From Paramarasmius palmivorus (lineage: Eukaryota; Basidiomycota; Agaricomycetes; Agaricales; Marasmiaceae), in the NCBI GenBank assembly GCA_037176845.1, contig JAYKXP010000012.1, positions 186,001 through 250,000 on the forward strand: a stretch of 64,000 nucleotides of DNA. Reading direction: 5' to 3'. A program made the translations under genes and the position numbers. The notes under the pieces were generated by a model. The model searched no databases. It was given only the letters and a program-made list of their open reading frames with translations, and had not been told where the DNA came from. Shown here one piece after another: positions 50,768 through 62,456 of this stretch. Position 1 is the first letter of the stretch. Each line of letters begins with the position of its first letter.

Positions 50768-51262
50768 ATCAAAAAGGCAACCTCCAAGCGTGTAAAGAGA
50801 ATTTGAGAATGAAAGGAGGTGAAAGACTCGGGAGCTTGCTCAAAGCGAAAATTAAGCAAAAATCCACGTGGCTTTTGGAGAAATTTTCTGCCGCCGGCAA
50901 ATTGTCGCACCATTTTCCAAAACGGGAAGTGGCAGGCTTTCGCGAGGGACATCAACAGTGATTCAACACACTTCGCGACTCGCCATCATTTACCCTCATT
51001 ATTCGACTATTTCCCATTTTCAAGGCTCAGACCAACCCTCGATACAGCCTGAAGGCCTCCCATTAAGGATACTAGCCATTTTCGAACTTCAACTCCTCAC
51101 GGCCAAAAGTTTGCCATCTGCCTGACCCTGTGCATCTCTAGATGCTGAATCGAAAGGAACCTAGATTAAGGAAGGTGACGCACATTGGCTTCAAATCCGA
51201 CTTCGGTTATTGACCTAGTATACAGCTCGTCGATGCTACACGTCTAAAAAAACTGTTATATT

Positions 51263-51286
51263 CAACAACAACAACAACAACAACAA
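51263..51286. repeat. (CAA)8 microsatellite
   Basis: Eight perfect CAA units in non-coding DNA, a likely variable marker. Confidence 0.9.
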
Positions 51287-52809
51287 GAAGGATCAGGACA
51301 GCTTTTGGACAATACATGGAGAATTCGGCATCGGTATGCTCTCAAGTTTTATAGCAGCCTCTATCGGATAACTTAGGACTCATACAAAGACATCAAGTCC
51401 GTATGATACACTCCTCAAACCAATCGCCATCGGTTCCAATCACCGTACGGAAACACGGAGGAGAGCTCAGTAGCGGGGCACACAGGAAACCATAGGAAGG
51501 GATGATATAGGGGAAATGAGCTACGAGTTGATGGTGTCGTTGATGACGAGGATGACTAGTGCGCAAGAGCGCAACTCAGAAGACAACACCCATGCATCGA
51601 ATGTCACGCTCGGGAATCGGATATTTCTGCATAACGCTACTTAAGCTTGCTCCCAGGCTTCGGCCGACGGAATATGCTTCTCATGTATGTGGCTACAGAT
51701 TCTTGTCGTAGCCGAATCTGACTCTTCGACTAGAGACGATTGCTCATCCGAGTCACTCGTTATCCCAATCTTAGACCAGCAACGATACACCTTGTTACGC
51801 TAGGAACACGTTTCTGGGGGCATTGCATGTAATGCATACAGTATCGAGAGATAAATGCATCTTTCAAACACCATTGCCTGATCACTGCGCAGGTTTCGAA
51901 TCCTGAATATCACGAAGCAAGAGCGAAGCATTCGCGCCTTAATCGCGCAATTGTGGTCAAATTACATTGACCATACCCTGACTCAGTCCTTAGTGAGGTG
52001 AACAATGATCACACCGCGACTTTCCTTTGCTGATTCCGTCACAATCTTAGCTGCTTCTTCCACTCTTTCCATCTCTCAATGTCACCATGGTAACAACTAC
52101 AATTCTAGGAGGGATAGAAACACCTTGAAGAGCCGAAACTCGGGAACATGGAGGGTATAGAGATCGCGTAAAGGCAGGAGGGATGATTCGGGCACCAAAG
52201 GTAGGTATGCGGACTAGTGTGTCAGGCGGCAGGCCTGTCGATGCTAATTACAATGCAATCGAATCAAGTTGGCTCGTTCATGACAGTTCAGAGTCATCGT
52301 TACGTGGCACTGTACAAAGAACTCGACTGTCAAGACAGGCTGAACCACTATTGTCCACCGGAGTTACTGCTTTCCCCAGTTTAGGAATTGTGGCCGGTGT
52401 AAACATGTCATGGCCCACGACCATTCAAATCGATGGTGGCGATGCATAGAAAGCTTTAGATCACTGCAAACTCATTGTTGATACTGCCGCGATATTCACA
52501 AGTGAAGTTAACCCCACGTGTGTTGCTAGACCTCGACCGCCATGTGCCCGTGAGCACGTATCGTTTCGATTTCTGCGCGTTCTGACGTTCAAACCATAAA
52601 CCTTGGTGAGCAGCACTCTTATCTGGTGGGGTAGATATTTCATTGGGATCTCTTCCAGATCGCCGTGTCAACTATATCCGGGATGACAGCCGGGGAGCTA
52701 TTGTTCTAGCGCTGGGCGCCAAAGTGAATGGTCCATGCATAGGCCATGCATAGTACTCTTCCACTAACGGTAAAAAAGACATACAGGCCACGATCACAAA
52801 CTGGGGACG

Positions 52810-52817
52810 TATAAATA
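52810..52817 (+). promoter_or_regulatory. TATA box of the orphan gene
   Basis: TATAAATA about 60 nt upstream of the ATG at 52877. Confidence 0.5.
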
Positions 52818-52876
52818 TTCTGGTAACACTTACTTCTAGTCCCCCATCTCCCTTCGCCGACGTTGAATTACCGACA

Positions 52877-53377
52877 ATGTCCGCGCAACTCACCTCCACG
52901 AGCACGACCAAAGTCGTTGGTGTAGACACCACGGGTAAGTGCTCCGCTGCTTCAAGAATTGGCATTCTTACTCATTGCCTTTTCAGGGGACTCTCTTATT
53001 GAGATTAAATGCGTTGTTACAGCAATCATCTACGACGTTCGGTGCCTCGAAATCATCGATGCTGATACACCAGTGCGCTGCGCCTGGAAGGATGTTCAGG
53101 GTACGTCGCGGTCACACTTCTACTTGACACATATGAAGTCTGAGCGCGTGTAGCAGCCCCAAAGTCAGTTGAGGTTAAACAAGATGCTCTTGAGAAGCAA
53201 TTTGTTTTCAATCATGTTGAAGGTAAGTGCTTCTTTTCTGTTCATTTTTGCATAGCGCTAAAATGCCAATTATTCGAAGGATACAAAACCAGTATTTATG
53301 ACTGGGATCCTGCCAAAGATGAAATTCTGTACAAGGCACCAAGAACAAACACCGTTCCTTGGGATTATAGCTACTAA
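52877..53377 (+). CDS. small spliced orphan protein
   Basis: Four exons (52877-52934, 52987-53100, 53154-53222, 53280-53377) with GT-AG introns close at 112 aa, and a TATA box lies about 60 nt upstream. The protein starts MSAQLTSTSTTKVVGVD and ends TNTVPWDYSY. A beta-rich middle (SLIEIKCVVTAIIYDV) and a Tyr/Trp-rich C-terminal quarter (YKTSIYDWDPAKDEILYKAP) suggest a small globular, possibly beta-sandwich fold. There is no signal peptide or membrane helix. I do not recognise a family. The phase-perfect four-exon model in otherwise gene-poor DNA makes a real gene likely. Confidence 0.6.
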
Positions 53378-53607
53378 TCCGGCAGTCGCATCCATTAGCA
53401 TTTTGTATCATTGTCTCTTCTGTATCATGTACCGAGTATACCATTTATCTTGTTGTAGTGCTACTATCTGAACTTGATAAAGTAGCGAGATATAACCTTC
53501 AGAGTCCTATCGAAGCGTGACGGAGGTATGGGCCTGTCGTACAGTCATTGAATAGGAATCGGAGAGGATATATTGTAAATTTCAACAAATGATAACATAC
53601 TGGCCGT

Positions 53608-54003
53608 TTAAATCAAACGCTCGTCGCAAGGTGCATAATTTGGTGCCCGTATCGAGACCAGAACCTGATACCTGATCACCAATTCCTTTCGAAGCCTCTT
53701 CATCTTCCTCTTCCGCAGGCATTCACCCTGAGGTCTGATCATCCGGACTATGAATACAAATATCGTCAAGGTTTTCTTCGTACGTCGGTGATGAGAATTT
53801 TGGCGGCCATTCAACAATATCAAGTTCCAGGACGAGTAGATCCCTTGATGGTTGCTGGCCCCGTTTACAAGCACCGTGACGCATGTAGGGGCCGCCGAGA
53901 TCGCATTGAAATGTAACTTGATTCGTGCGTTTATGAGGTATTTGGTGAATTGCTCGTCACGGTCGCGACGGCATGCCACATGTGAGAAGCCCTTTAGCAC
54001 CAT
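53608..54003 (-). pseudogene. MYND-family C-terminal relic (C)
   Basis: The sequence encodes only the C-terminal domain of the MYND family. One frame gives SHVACRRDRDEQFTKYL (compare SHLPSLFDGVFAQHYLV in A). Another gives LLVLELDIVEWPPKFSSPTY (LVIVGDFREWPMKISMPTY in A) and runs into a TGA. The first frame then resumes with KRLRKELVIRYQVLVSIRAP and NYAPCDE. So at least two frame changes are needed and no finger is left upstream. It is a third, heavily decayed copy about 2.8 kb beyond the start of copy A, on the same strand. Confidence 0.6.
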
Positions 54004-54299
54004 TGTACGCGGGAAGAAAGTAGCTTACCCTTTCGAGCCTAAGAAATTCCCTAAGACTACTCTGTGGTAGCTATTGAGTCTTTGACATTCTCGAGTGCGG
54101 TGCGTCGCGTAATGACACCTAATTGTACTTGACCTTCTCGCGTACCGATCTATCAATGGTCAGCAAAGAACAGCTAAAGAGGTCTGCGCTTGCATCTCCT
54201 CAAGTCCAGAAGTTGATGTCCGAGCCGTCAAACATGTTCATGTCATGATCAATCCTCGAGCCAAATGTATGTGGGTATGGCTGGCTCAGCGCAATATCT

Positions 54300-55555
54300 A
54301 TGACTGTTTTCACTGGACAAAAATCGTCCTAATCAGTCGAGTGATGTCCGCGGACCGGATTGGACCGAATTCGACGTCGTTCGACGTGATCCGACGCGAG
54401 TGGACTCCTTTATATACGTCCGTTCACGTCCAATCACGTCCAATCCGATCCAATCCAGTCCACAACCAGTCCAGGACTGCAAATTGATGGACTGTAAAGG
54501 AGTGTGTGAAAGCGGCTCTCGACCGCTATAAGGATGAGAGGGAGACTCTCCGGTCAGATGGAGGACCTTCTGCGGGACGTCCACGGCACGTCGACAAGCC
54601 GTCCCCGACGCATCCGAGATGCGTCTGAGCCACGCGTCACAGTCACAGGCCATTAATTAACTCTTAGTGAGATATGCAATTGGTGAAGATTGATTTATAC
54701 AGAGTCCTATCTCCCAGAATTGCCCAGCCTACTCTGGATATGTGAACACTCCTACGCCAATTTTTCTTGTATTGTTAGATCCAAAGATTCAGTTGCTTGG
54801 ATGCAAACACACAAGCGCCCGTCCAAAAAATGCTCATTGTTCGCTACATACCGTCATCTCCTCAAAGTCTTCTCCCAAAATTGGAATATATACTCAAACA
54901 GTATGCAGCTAACGTCCTATATCCTCACAACGCAGCTTGTAGTACTCCAACATACCTATTGGCATGCCATCAGCGCGATTGCTTCTCATGTCCGTCATTT
55001 TCTTTTTCTTTTCTGCTATCCGTACCGCGTTACTAGTACTTTCTATTGAATCAGCGATCTCGATATGTATCTATACTTACCCTTGAATCTATTAATTCAT
55101 GTATTATATTCGTGTAAGCTATTGTATGTACATAAAAACAAAAAGATTAGCAACTCAGAGTCATAAAACATTTATCTCCGTGATTGAAATTTTGAAACCC
55201 TGAATACTGCGTGACAACCTGTGACAGCCCAAGCGTGCTAAGCGACGCCAGGAATACGTCGAGAAGACGTCCAAAAGACGTCCGGTCAGGCCACAACACG
55301 GTCCAGTGTCGGTCCCTCGACTGTCCCCTTGCTCAAGGTACTTTTGAAGGGATCTTGAAATCCGTGCTCTTATTTCTGGGACTAGAATGTCCTCGGACTG
55401 TCTATCGACGGGAGAGGACGTGATTGGACGTGATTGGACGTCTTTCGGAATGTCCATGCACGTCCAATACCGTCCGATGCGGTCTGTTCCCGTCCACGGA
55501 CCGTCCCGGACATGCAGGAACGTTCCTGGACGGCTTAAGACGAATTTTGTCCAGC
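54300..55555. mobile_element. inverted-repeat element, probable non-autonomous DNA transposon or paired insertion
   Basis: Two diverged copies of a ~350-bp sequence lie in opposite orientation with an AT-richer core between. The left arm (about 54305-54655, plus) and right arm (about 55225-55555, minus) share an outer CTGGACAAAA-TCGTC head, an internal direct repeat of ACGTCCAATC, many GACGTCC/GGACGT units, and an inner GTCACAGG tail. The 560-bp core has only a 119-codon frame without recognised motif. No transposase was seen. Exact ends and target-site duplications cannot be fixed by eye. Confidence 0.5.
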
Positions 55556-55640
55556 AAAAACCGGCATAAATATCCTTTTCAGGTCGGCGTTCCGAACTGT
55601 GTTGCTCGTCAGTTAACTCCATCTCTTTCAAGATTCAAGA

Positions 55641-56332
55641 AGCGGTTTAGAATGTATTGATAAACCATGGATGGTTTTAAATCGGGGATGGTACCCAAGA
55701 GCACCTTCCGTTCTTCTTCAGTCCTCTCTTCGTGCGTCCTCTTTGCTTGAACAGGGACCAATACTATTTTGATTGATTCGGACGGCCTACATTGCCATCC
55801 GGATTTCGAGGTTCGGATGGGGTCTGTGACCGCCGAAAATTTTGGAGAGGCTTGAACTAGAAACTCACTTTTTCACCGTGTTCATCTTTTCTGAGCTACG
55901 AAAGAGGCGGGCGTCTAAAGGAAGCTACGGGCGCGGTGTAAGTAGTACGTAACGTTCTAGATCCTTCTACTCATCGTCATCATTGCAGGAGTCAGCCAAT
56001 CGGATCTAACCTAAAATGATTGTTTCCCTGCTTCTCCCCAACTTCTCTCTCTCGACGATAAAGGTATGCACCAATTTATTGGAAACTTAAGACCACTGCT
56101 CTAGATTTTTTCTTAGATATGCAATGCACTGCCAGTGCAAGTCTCAAAGATCTGAGATGGACAACGTGGATTGCACATTTACAAGCTGGATGCCAGCAGA
56201 GTTAACACGCCTCTCCCAGTGGTTGTGCACGAGGCTGCGGCCTATATCTCTGGCTCTAGCTTGGGCTTCAAGCAGATACTACTTCCTTCACTCGCCTCCT
56301 TTATCGCCTCAATATCCTTGAGAACCACAATC
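55641..56332. other. intergenic, upstream of helical-bundle gene 1
   Basis: No recognised gene; includes the promoter of the gene at 56333. Confidence 0.35.
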
Positions 56333-57110
56333 ATGAAAACCAATCACGAAACAAAGGAGATACTAAACAAATTGGAGCAGGTATCCAAGGAAGGACTCGA
56401 TAACTTGCAGCAAGTGGCGTATCTATCCCTGAAGATTCATAATCTGCAGCATGCGAGCGCCATCAACTAGTTCTGTGATCAGACAACTGAGCCTTCCACG
56501 TTTAGCCAGGATTACAGAGCCTAGCGCGCGATTGCTGTCAAGCCGCATTCATTACAATCACTAGCAACCACAAGAACGCGCAGTATCGAGTGTGGCGACT
56601 ACAGCAGTAATTTTTCCCCCACTTTCTGAAGTCTGACATGTTGACATTCAATCGCAGAAAACTTCATGAAATTGCGGCATTTGCAACGAGGTTCGCAGCG
56701 AAACAAGTTTGGTTCCCGAGCCATCACATTCGTCAATATCGCGGGTTCATGCATGACTTCATTTCTGGGGACAGCTTTTGCACCGAAGTAAGCAGCAGTT
56801 CTAGCATGGATCAAAACCCATCTCTCATCTGCAATAGCCTCTCACAACTATGTTTCACCACAACAACATGAAACCAACGACCAGTTCTAGTGCGAGCGAA
56901 GATAATATTATGGACGAAGTCAACCAGCTCACAGCTAGTACTACACAACCAAGTGCATCGCAGGGGACGTCCGCGACATTCAACCACTGCATTATAACCG
57001 CGGTTTACCTTGCACAAAGCTCGAACCACACCGTGACGGACAACCGTATGACCACATACAATCGAGACAATAATATAACGAACAATAATTCACCGTCTTT
57101 ATGTACGTAA
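56333..57110 (+). CDS. short 4HB/MLKL-NTD-like helical protein (copy 1)
   Basis: Four exons (56333-56452, 56518-56606, 56658-56787, 56838-57110) close at 203 aa. Intron 1 has a GC donor. The first ~115 residues consist of four predicted amphipathic helices: ILNKLEQVSKEGLDNLQQVA, LARDCCQAAFITIT, KLHEIAAFATRF and IRQYRGFMHDFI. The order and spacing resemble the four-helix bundle at the N-terminus of MLKL and of many basidiomycete STAND/NLR-like proteins (LAERA...; L-x2-I-x2-F; I-x2-Y-x4-[DE]). No NTPase, kinase or repeat domain follows; exon 4 adds a Ser/Thr/Asn-rich tail. In related proteins the bundle signals or permeabilises membranes; whether this one does is unknown. Close paralog of the gene at 57688. 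Confidence 0.55.
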
Positions 57111-57687
57111 CTAGTGTAAGTATACTTGTAGTAAAATAATATAAGGTCTGTGTAATACTAAAACAATAATGTTACAAAGTGCCAATACAAAGATTGCTCT
57201 AGTTACTTTGTCGGGACTCAGTTGTCCGAAGAGCTCGTCAACACGAGGCTGCCGTGTGTAGGACAAGGACACCTCGATCAAATCGGATAATTGATTCGAT
57301 GAACGTAACGTAGCATTATCCACCATTTACCACGTTCACGTTCCTCAGCTTCTTGTTCTCAAGTCATTTTCTATACTTGACCATTGTATACCTCTCGATG
57401 TCTTGTCTTACATGAGCTCACAACTAAACATAGTAGGCTGGTTGTTAGAGTTCCCCGCTCGACGATCTTTGCCGAAATCGGTCCGGTGGTGATAGGAATT
57501 GAATGGATGTCAAGCGCGCTGTCAAAGGCAAAATTGACAGATGGCTCTGAAGAACAAAAGCACGATGTTCACATGAGGCTGCTAGCATATAAACGAGTTT
57601 CTCAACTAACATGGTCGTGGTTCTTTGGGCTCCCGCTCCTCACAGGGCCCTTCGTGTAATCCCCTAACTTCCCGGTTGTGGATTAAC
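57111..57687. other. intergenic between helical-bundle genes 1 and 2
   Basis: About 580 nt; promoter of copy 2. No other coding pattern recognised. Confidence 0.35.
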
Positions 57688-58352
57688 ATGCATACAACGC
57701 ATGCTCTTGAAACCGACCACATCCTAGGAAAGCTGGAGCAGTTATCGAAGCAGTATTCCAATGACCTACGAGAGGTAGCAGTTCTGGCGCTGAAGATTCA
57801 TCAGTTTCACCATGTAAGTGGCCCTAATACGATCAAAAAAGTACCATCTGTAATTGGACTACAGCCAGAACTGGAAGCACTAGCTCGCAATTGCTGTCAA
57901 GCTGCGTTTATAACTATCACTGAATGGGAACCCATGCCCAACAGCCTCCGCGAGGGTACTCGATCCAGAGTACACCGGTTGCAGAAGTATTCTTCCAATG
58001 TTCAGTATCATAGCCCAGAGGCTGATCCACATCAAAGCAAACTCGACGGAATTGCGGCATTTGCTACGCGATTTGTAGCTAGAGGTTTTTGGGAGATTTG
58101 GTTTTTGGGATTTTGTGATAGGGCAAAGATTCGTTCATATTGCGCATATATGCATGAGTTTATCTGCAGTGCTGATTTCTGTTCCAAGGTAAGCACCACG
58201 GTAACTATTTACAACGCCCCATACTCATACTCTGTTCGAGATAGCCGATCTTTGAAATAGAACCTATCGCCGCTCGCTCTCGTCTCGATAATCCAAGCTT
58301 TGATATATGCGGTATATCAGTACCCTATCACTCGCCTCTCCAACCGTACTAA
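57688..58352 (+). CDS. short 4HB/MLKL-NTD-like helical protein (copy 2)
   Basis: Three exons (57688-57813, 57865-58188, 58245-58352), all GT-AG, close at 185 aa. It aligns with copy 1 along its length: LGKLEQLSKQYSNDLREVA, LARNCCQAAFITIT, KLDGIAAFATRFV, then IRSYCAYMHEFI and an intron at the same place. Copy 2 retains a segment between helices 2 and 3 that is spliced out or lost in copy 1. The C-terminal exon differs completely from that of copy 1. Likely a tandem duplicate; assignment to the MLKL-NTD-like class is by helix pattern and conserved positions, not by strong identity. Confidence 0.55.
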
Positions 58353-58526
58353 TCAGCTATCGCAGCAGAGCGGAAAATTGCCCGTATCCCATATTGCTAG
58401 GCTAGGAAAGGCGACCTCCGGCTTACTTGAATCTTAGCGAGTCTGTCGTTTGTTGATTATTCCTTCTCACTAACTGAAGTATGGTATCAGGCTGCCGGAC
58501 CACTGGTTTTCAAATCCTAGCTCAAG

Positions 58527-59390
58527 TCAGCTTTCAATCACCGACGACGGGGTCTTTGTGGAAGACATCACCTTTTGAAGTTGTTGAATGGTTTCATTGA
58601 TGAATAGGTTGATGCTCAGGGGGTTACTAGCCCTTCTGAGTGTATTTAGGTGATCTATTCCTGATGATTCTCCGCCTAATTTCGCGACTGCTTCGGCACA
58701 CTTCCGGATGTCATCGGGTAAAAGTGGTCGCTAAAGACACAGGATTAGCATCACAAAAGCATTGTTCTTTGAATAGCCTTACATTGAATGGATAGATCGC
58801 TTCGTAGAGCGCTCTGTTACTGTAGTTCGCTATTGCGCTTGAATCGTGAAGATAGAGTAAGTATCTGGTCAGCCACCAGCGCCCTTGTAGATTGTCGGCA
58901 AACTCTTCGATTTCGCTCAGAAGTCTATAGCATGACATGAGGTACATTCGTATTAGTCCTGTATTCGACTTACTGAAGAAGACTGTGTGCTTCGTTGTGT
59001 GTGATCCTAATATCAATTTTGATGACTTGCGTTCGGTCTTCATTTGTTCCGTTTGGCTCATCGTTGTTGTGGTCTTTACTGGTTTGTTGTCGGCTCGGGA
59101 AGACTATAGATATGACAGAGACCACAAGGAATACAACCTCGCAGACCCGTTCGCCTAACTCTCGGGTCTGAGCGAGGATGAGTTAATGTATTATCTTCAT
59201 TGACAGACTGAGCACGCACTCGAACCGACGTTGCTGCCTTCTCTTGTATTCGGACTGCGCGAACGCATAGTTCTTTGATAGTATCGGGTATTTTTCCACT
59301 CCTCTGGGCCTTCAGTCTCTCCAGGATGATAGAAATATGGTTTAGTGGAGGATGAGTGCTTGAACCAGCGGGAGTAGATGACCCGGACAT
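58527..59390 (-). CDS. short 4HB/MLKL-NTD-like helical protein (copy 3)
   Basis: Four exons (59390-59226, 59167-58974, 58924-58783, 58730-58527) close at 234 aa. Helix 1 reads HISIILERLKAQRSG and continues to ELCVRAVRIQE; helix 2 reads ELGERVCEVVFLVVSVISIV and is very hydrophobic, almost a membrane segment; helices 3-4 read LLSEIEEFADNLQGRWWL and IANYSNRALYEAI. The splice junction of exons 2 and 3 creates the continuous LLQLLSEIEEF helix. It is convergent with copy 2 and far more diverged. The ~70-residue C-terminal exon is helical with no known motif. Confidence 0.5.
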
Positions 59391-59635
59391 GTGGTGACGA
59401 TGAAGAGGGAGCGTCGGGCTTCTAGAATATCTCCAAGATTGGAGCGAAATCCCTCGCCCTTAAAGACAACCGCTGAAGCTAGGCAAAGCAGTGTATCTGT
59501 CATACGCATCACGGATTTATGCGACATACAGAATGCAATCATACCCAGCTCATACAGAGCGTCTTGGCTGTCAGACGTCGCGGCACACAATACGATCAAA
59601 TCGAGCGCAAAGATGGGGATTTTAGGCCCAAAAAG

Positions 59636-59700
59636 ATAATGCTATGAATAGGGCGCTTCGACGAATAAATAAGGCGCTTTCACCAAATGAATAGCATTAT
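59636..59700. repeat. 65-bp imperfect palindrome
   Basis: The ends are a perfect 10-bp inverted repeat (ATAATGCTAT and ATAGCATTAT), and GGCGCTT occurs in both halves. It could be a tiny hairpin element or a transcript-end structure between the genes at 59390 and 59797. Confidence 0.5.
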
Positions 59701-59796
59701 GGTAGGACCATATTTTTGGCATTTGTTTGTGGCTCGTCATGGGACACGAAACCCTGAATAATTGAGAATGGGGATCCCTACCCAGTGTTCGTCGCA

Positions 59797-60606
59797 TCAC
59801 TCGTTTGTGAATGTCCTGGGGCCACTAGTTTTGGAGAGACGGGAAAGCAGGTACTGAACGTATGGATTTGTGTTCAGTTTACAGCGACGGCACGGGGTAT
59901 ATGCATACAGCTTCGTGATGGCTGTCAGGAAAGCGAATAAGTAATATATAACAGATCTGGTTACCATGTCTTTCAGCGAAGATGACTCATGAGACTCACT
60001 GTATAATGCCACGACATAATTCCGCTTGGGAATGGGATTCATAAACTGCCAGATCTGCAAGCCTTTGATAATTCAGTGACTCGTGGACAGAAATGGACCA
60101 GTAGTGACGTCCCAAAACCGGAAACGTATAGTCCTGAGCAACATAGTAGTTTACGCAAAACCCACACCATGGACCAAAGTCGACGAACGCGATCTTGATA
60201 GGATGTCCCTGGTGCTGGGATTAAATCAGTGGTACATTACAAAAACAGAACTTACAAATGACTGTATATATATCATGTTTCCTGTAAGAGTATCATCTAT
60301 GCCGTCACCTTAAAATACAGGTCGGGATAGCACCACCCTCGAAAGGGTCGTTCACACCGGCTACTAGACACAGCAATCCCGATGTCTGGGTTGTCCGTCT
60401 AGGGGCGGTCCACGGTAGCGAATCCAATTCCCTCGTCCATAGTAGTAGAGAAAATGCGAGTGAATCGCATCATCGCAATATACCCAGGTTGAATGAATTG
60501 ATTCATGAGACAGTTGACCGATCTCTAGATTGGCGTGACCGACGTCTGGATCCCGATACAAATTTGTGTCCGATAGAGCTCGGGTGAAGGCCTGAGTGAT
60601 AGCCAT
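59797..60606 (-). CDS. uncharacterised spliced gene, partial model
   Basis: Two exons are well supported: 60214-60000 and 59956-59797, joined in phase by a 43-nt intron and ending in a stop. They encode a segment starting KIAFVDFGPWCGFCVNYYVA, a helical stretch, and a hydrophobic SVIYYLFAFLTAITKLYAY followed by CRRCK. A likely first exon starts at the ATG at 60606 (MAITQAFTRALSDTNLYRD), but the exons between about 60420 and 60214 could not be resolved. I do not recognise the family; a single membrane helix or amphipathic helix is plausible. It may belong functionally with the surrounding helical-bundle genes, but I see no clear homology to them. Confidence 0.4.
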
Positions 60607-62456
60607 TGATTACATGACGCCCAGTATTCCTGAGATCTGAACATAGTCAATTGTCTGAGATATCCGAGCAACTGCAAGGAGCAGCACCTTTCGCGTCATC
60701 GATACGCTCCTGTGGCCGTGGCAGCTGGGATATGGCGATATCTGCACGTGTACCTCGATATGATTGGAAACCTTGGAGACAGCCTCCCAGCCTTCGGGCA
60801 CTGCTCTGCTGAGCGCATGAACCTAAACACATCCAAGTATGCACTTATTCACGCTGATCTTCTGACTCTGGTATTACATTTGAGAATGGTCTACGAAAAC
60901 TTTGGTCAAGCAGATTTCAGCGGGAGCAGGACAAGAACAGAACGATTCTCTGGCCTTGGAATCTGGATTATAATGATCTTCTCGGCCCCTAGTAGAGAAG
61001 CTCTTGGGTCGAACGCTTGCCTCCGAATGACTGGAGAATACGAGAACGAAGGAAACCCCATACCGAACACCCCAAAAGCTGATATGACGGTTCGGATGGC
61101 TTTGATCATGATTATGAAGCTCGGCAGGACCGTCAGATCGAATAATTGGAACCGTGTGCTGAGGGATAACGAGCCGTCGGATTGAGTGCGTTTTGTAGTC
61201 TTGTCTAGCGAGTGGGAGTGGTATGAAGCCTGTTGTGGCATCCATCGAATGCAGAGCTGAATAAAGGCGTATATCACTAGTTGTCATTTCAGTAAGCATG
61301 AAGGAGGTGAAGTGACCACTACTTCTACTTGAACGAACAACAGATCTCTCCGCTGCTCCGAGTCTCGGTGCTTGAACTTGGCTTGAACATTTGAACATGG
61401 ATGTTGATGATCAAGAAAGCGTCTCGATGACCAACACGTCACGAGGCTGATGACGACACAAGGTTAGGCGCCGTACTCTGACATCGCCCCACCGCTTCTC
61501 AGAAGTTTTCTTCTTCCTCATCCACCATATCCACTCACTCTACGTCCGTGATACATGAAAACAACGCAAAGCAAGAAGAACAAAAGTGTAACACCAAGAA
61601 ACTGCCCCGAGGTCCCACCCTGCGGAAAGGAGTCCTGCAATAGTGAGTATACGGTAGTTCTGATTCCTGAACTGGCATTGACCTTGCTGATCTTTTCTTC
61701 GCTCTCCTCCCATGTTCTCCACTTCTCCTCTCACACAAGCAACGGTAGCCTGATTACAATAAGCCCACTACTCAATCCTGAGTCCGTCACTCCGTACCAA
61801 TGAGCTCAACCTTCGCGACGACAACCACCTCTCGGCAATGCATCTCCTGTGGATGCACTACATACTCAGTCAGCTTGCCCACGCCTGAAAAATGCAACAG
61901 ATCCCATCAACGAATTGAGGACGTCTACCAGTGGAGCGAGCTCGCTAACGAGCTGTGGTGTTGAAGCGGATATTGAGTCGTGAACAGAAGAGTTGCGTGA
62001 GCTAGTAGGGCTGGAGGTGCTTTAGAGTGTCGGTATGGGCTAGAAATAAGCTGGCACAACACGGAGAAGGGATGATGTTGGATTTAATGCCAATGCCTGG
62101 ACACCATGTCGTTTGCTCAAGCCCATCCAAGATGGAAACATACACCCCGTTCTCCTCGGCACACTTTGCACCTTATTACCAGTATCACTTCGTTCGAACA
62201 CGAGCCGCAGATTCGCTCACATTTTATCCCCTGCATACAACATCACTGATCAGGCTTCGGCCCGCCGAAATCGTCACATCTCCGTGTTTCGTCCACACAG
62301 ATACTCTCGAATTCACCCTCAACCGGAAGACCCAACTAGCACAAGCTCTCTGGTACTGTAAGTTATCAATACAGCTTTCCGCTGAAAACCAATCCTAACG
62401 ATCGCGTCCAGGGCTTTACTCCTATAATGACCGAGGTTCGGCGTCGTTATGCACGC
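60607..62456. other. 1.85 kb without recognised gene
   Basis: Long open frames exist on both strands (for instance 60712-61185 plus and 60874-61398 minus), but they shadow each other and neither shows a motif or a phase-consistent intron model. Confidence 0.4.

Larger units (their letters stand above)
50768..52876. other. intergenic, 2.1 kb
   Basis: No gene recognised. Contains a (CAA)8 tract at 51263-51286. An 88-codon open frame at 52183-52449 shows no family resemblance. Confidence 0.45.

Noticed and set aside
51881..51915. Sequence resembling a tRNA T-loop (GGTTTCGAATCC)
   Set aside because: No matching acceptor or D-arm could be folded around it, and the loop has an extra T.
52183..52449. 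88-codon open frame on the plus strand
   Set aside because: No motif, no splice-consistent extension, and codon content looks random.
59342..59640. Hydrophobic open frame on the minus strand overlapping the start of helical-bundle copy 3
   Set aside because: It could not be joined in phase to the gene at 59797 and overlaps a better-supported gene start; possibly chance.
60712..61398. Long overlapping open frames on both strands
   Set aside because: They shadow each other, show no recognisable motif, and no intron model links them to neighbours.
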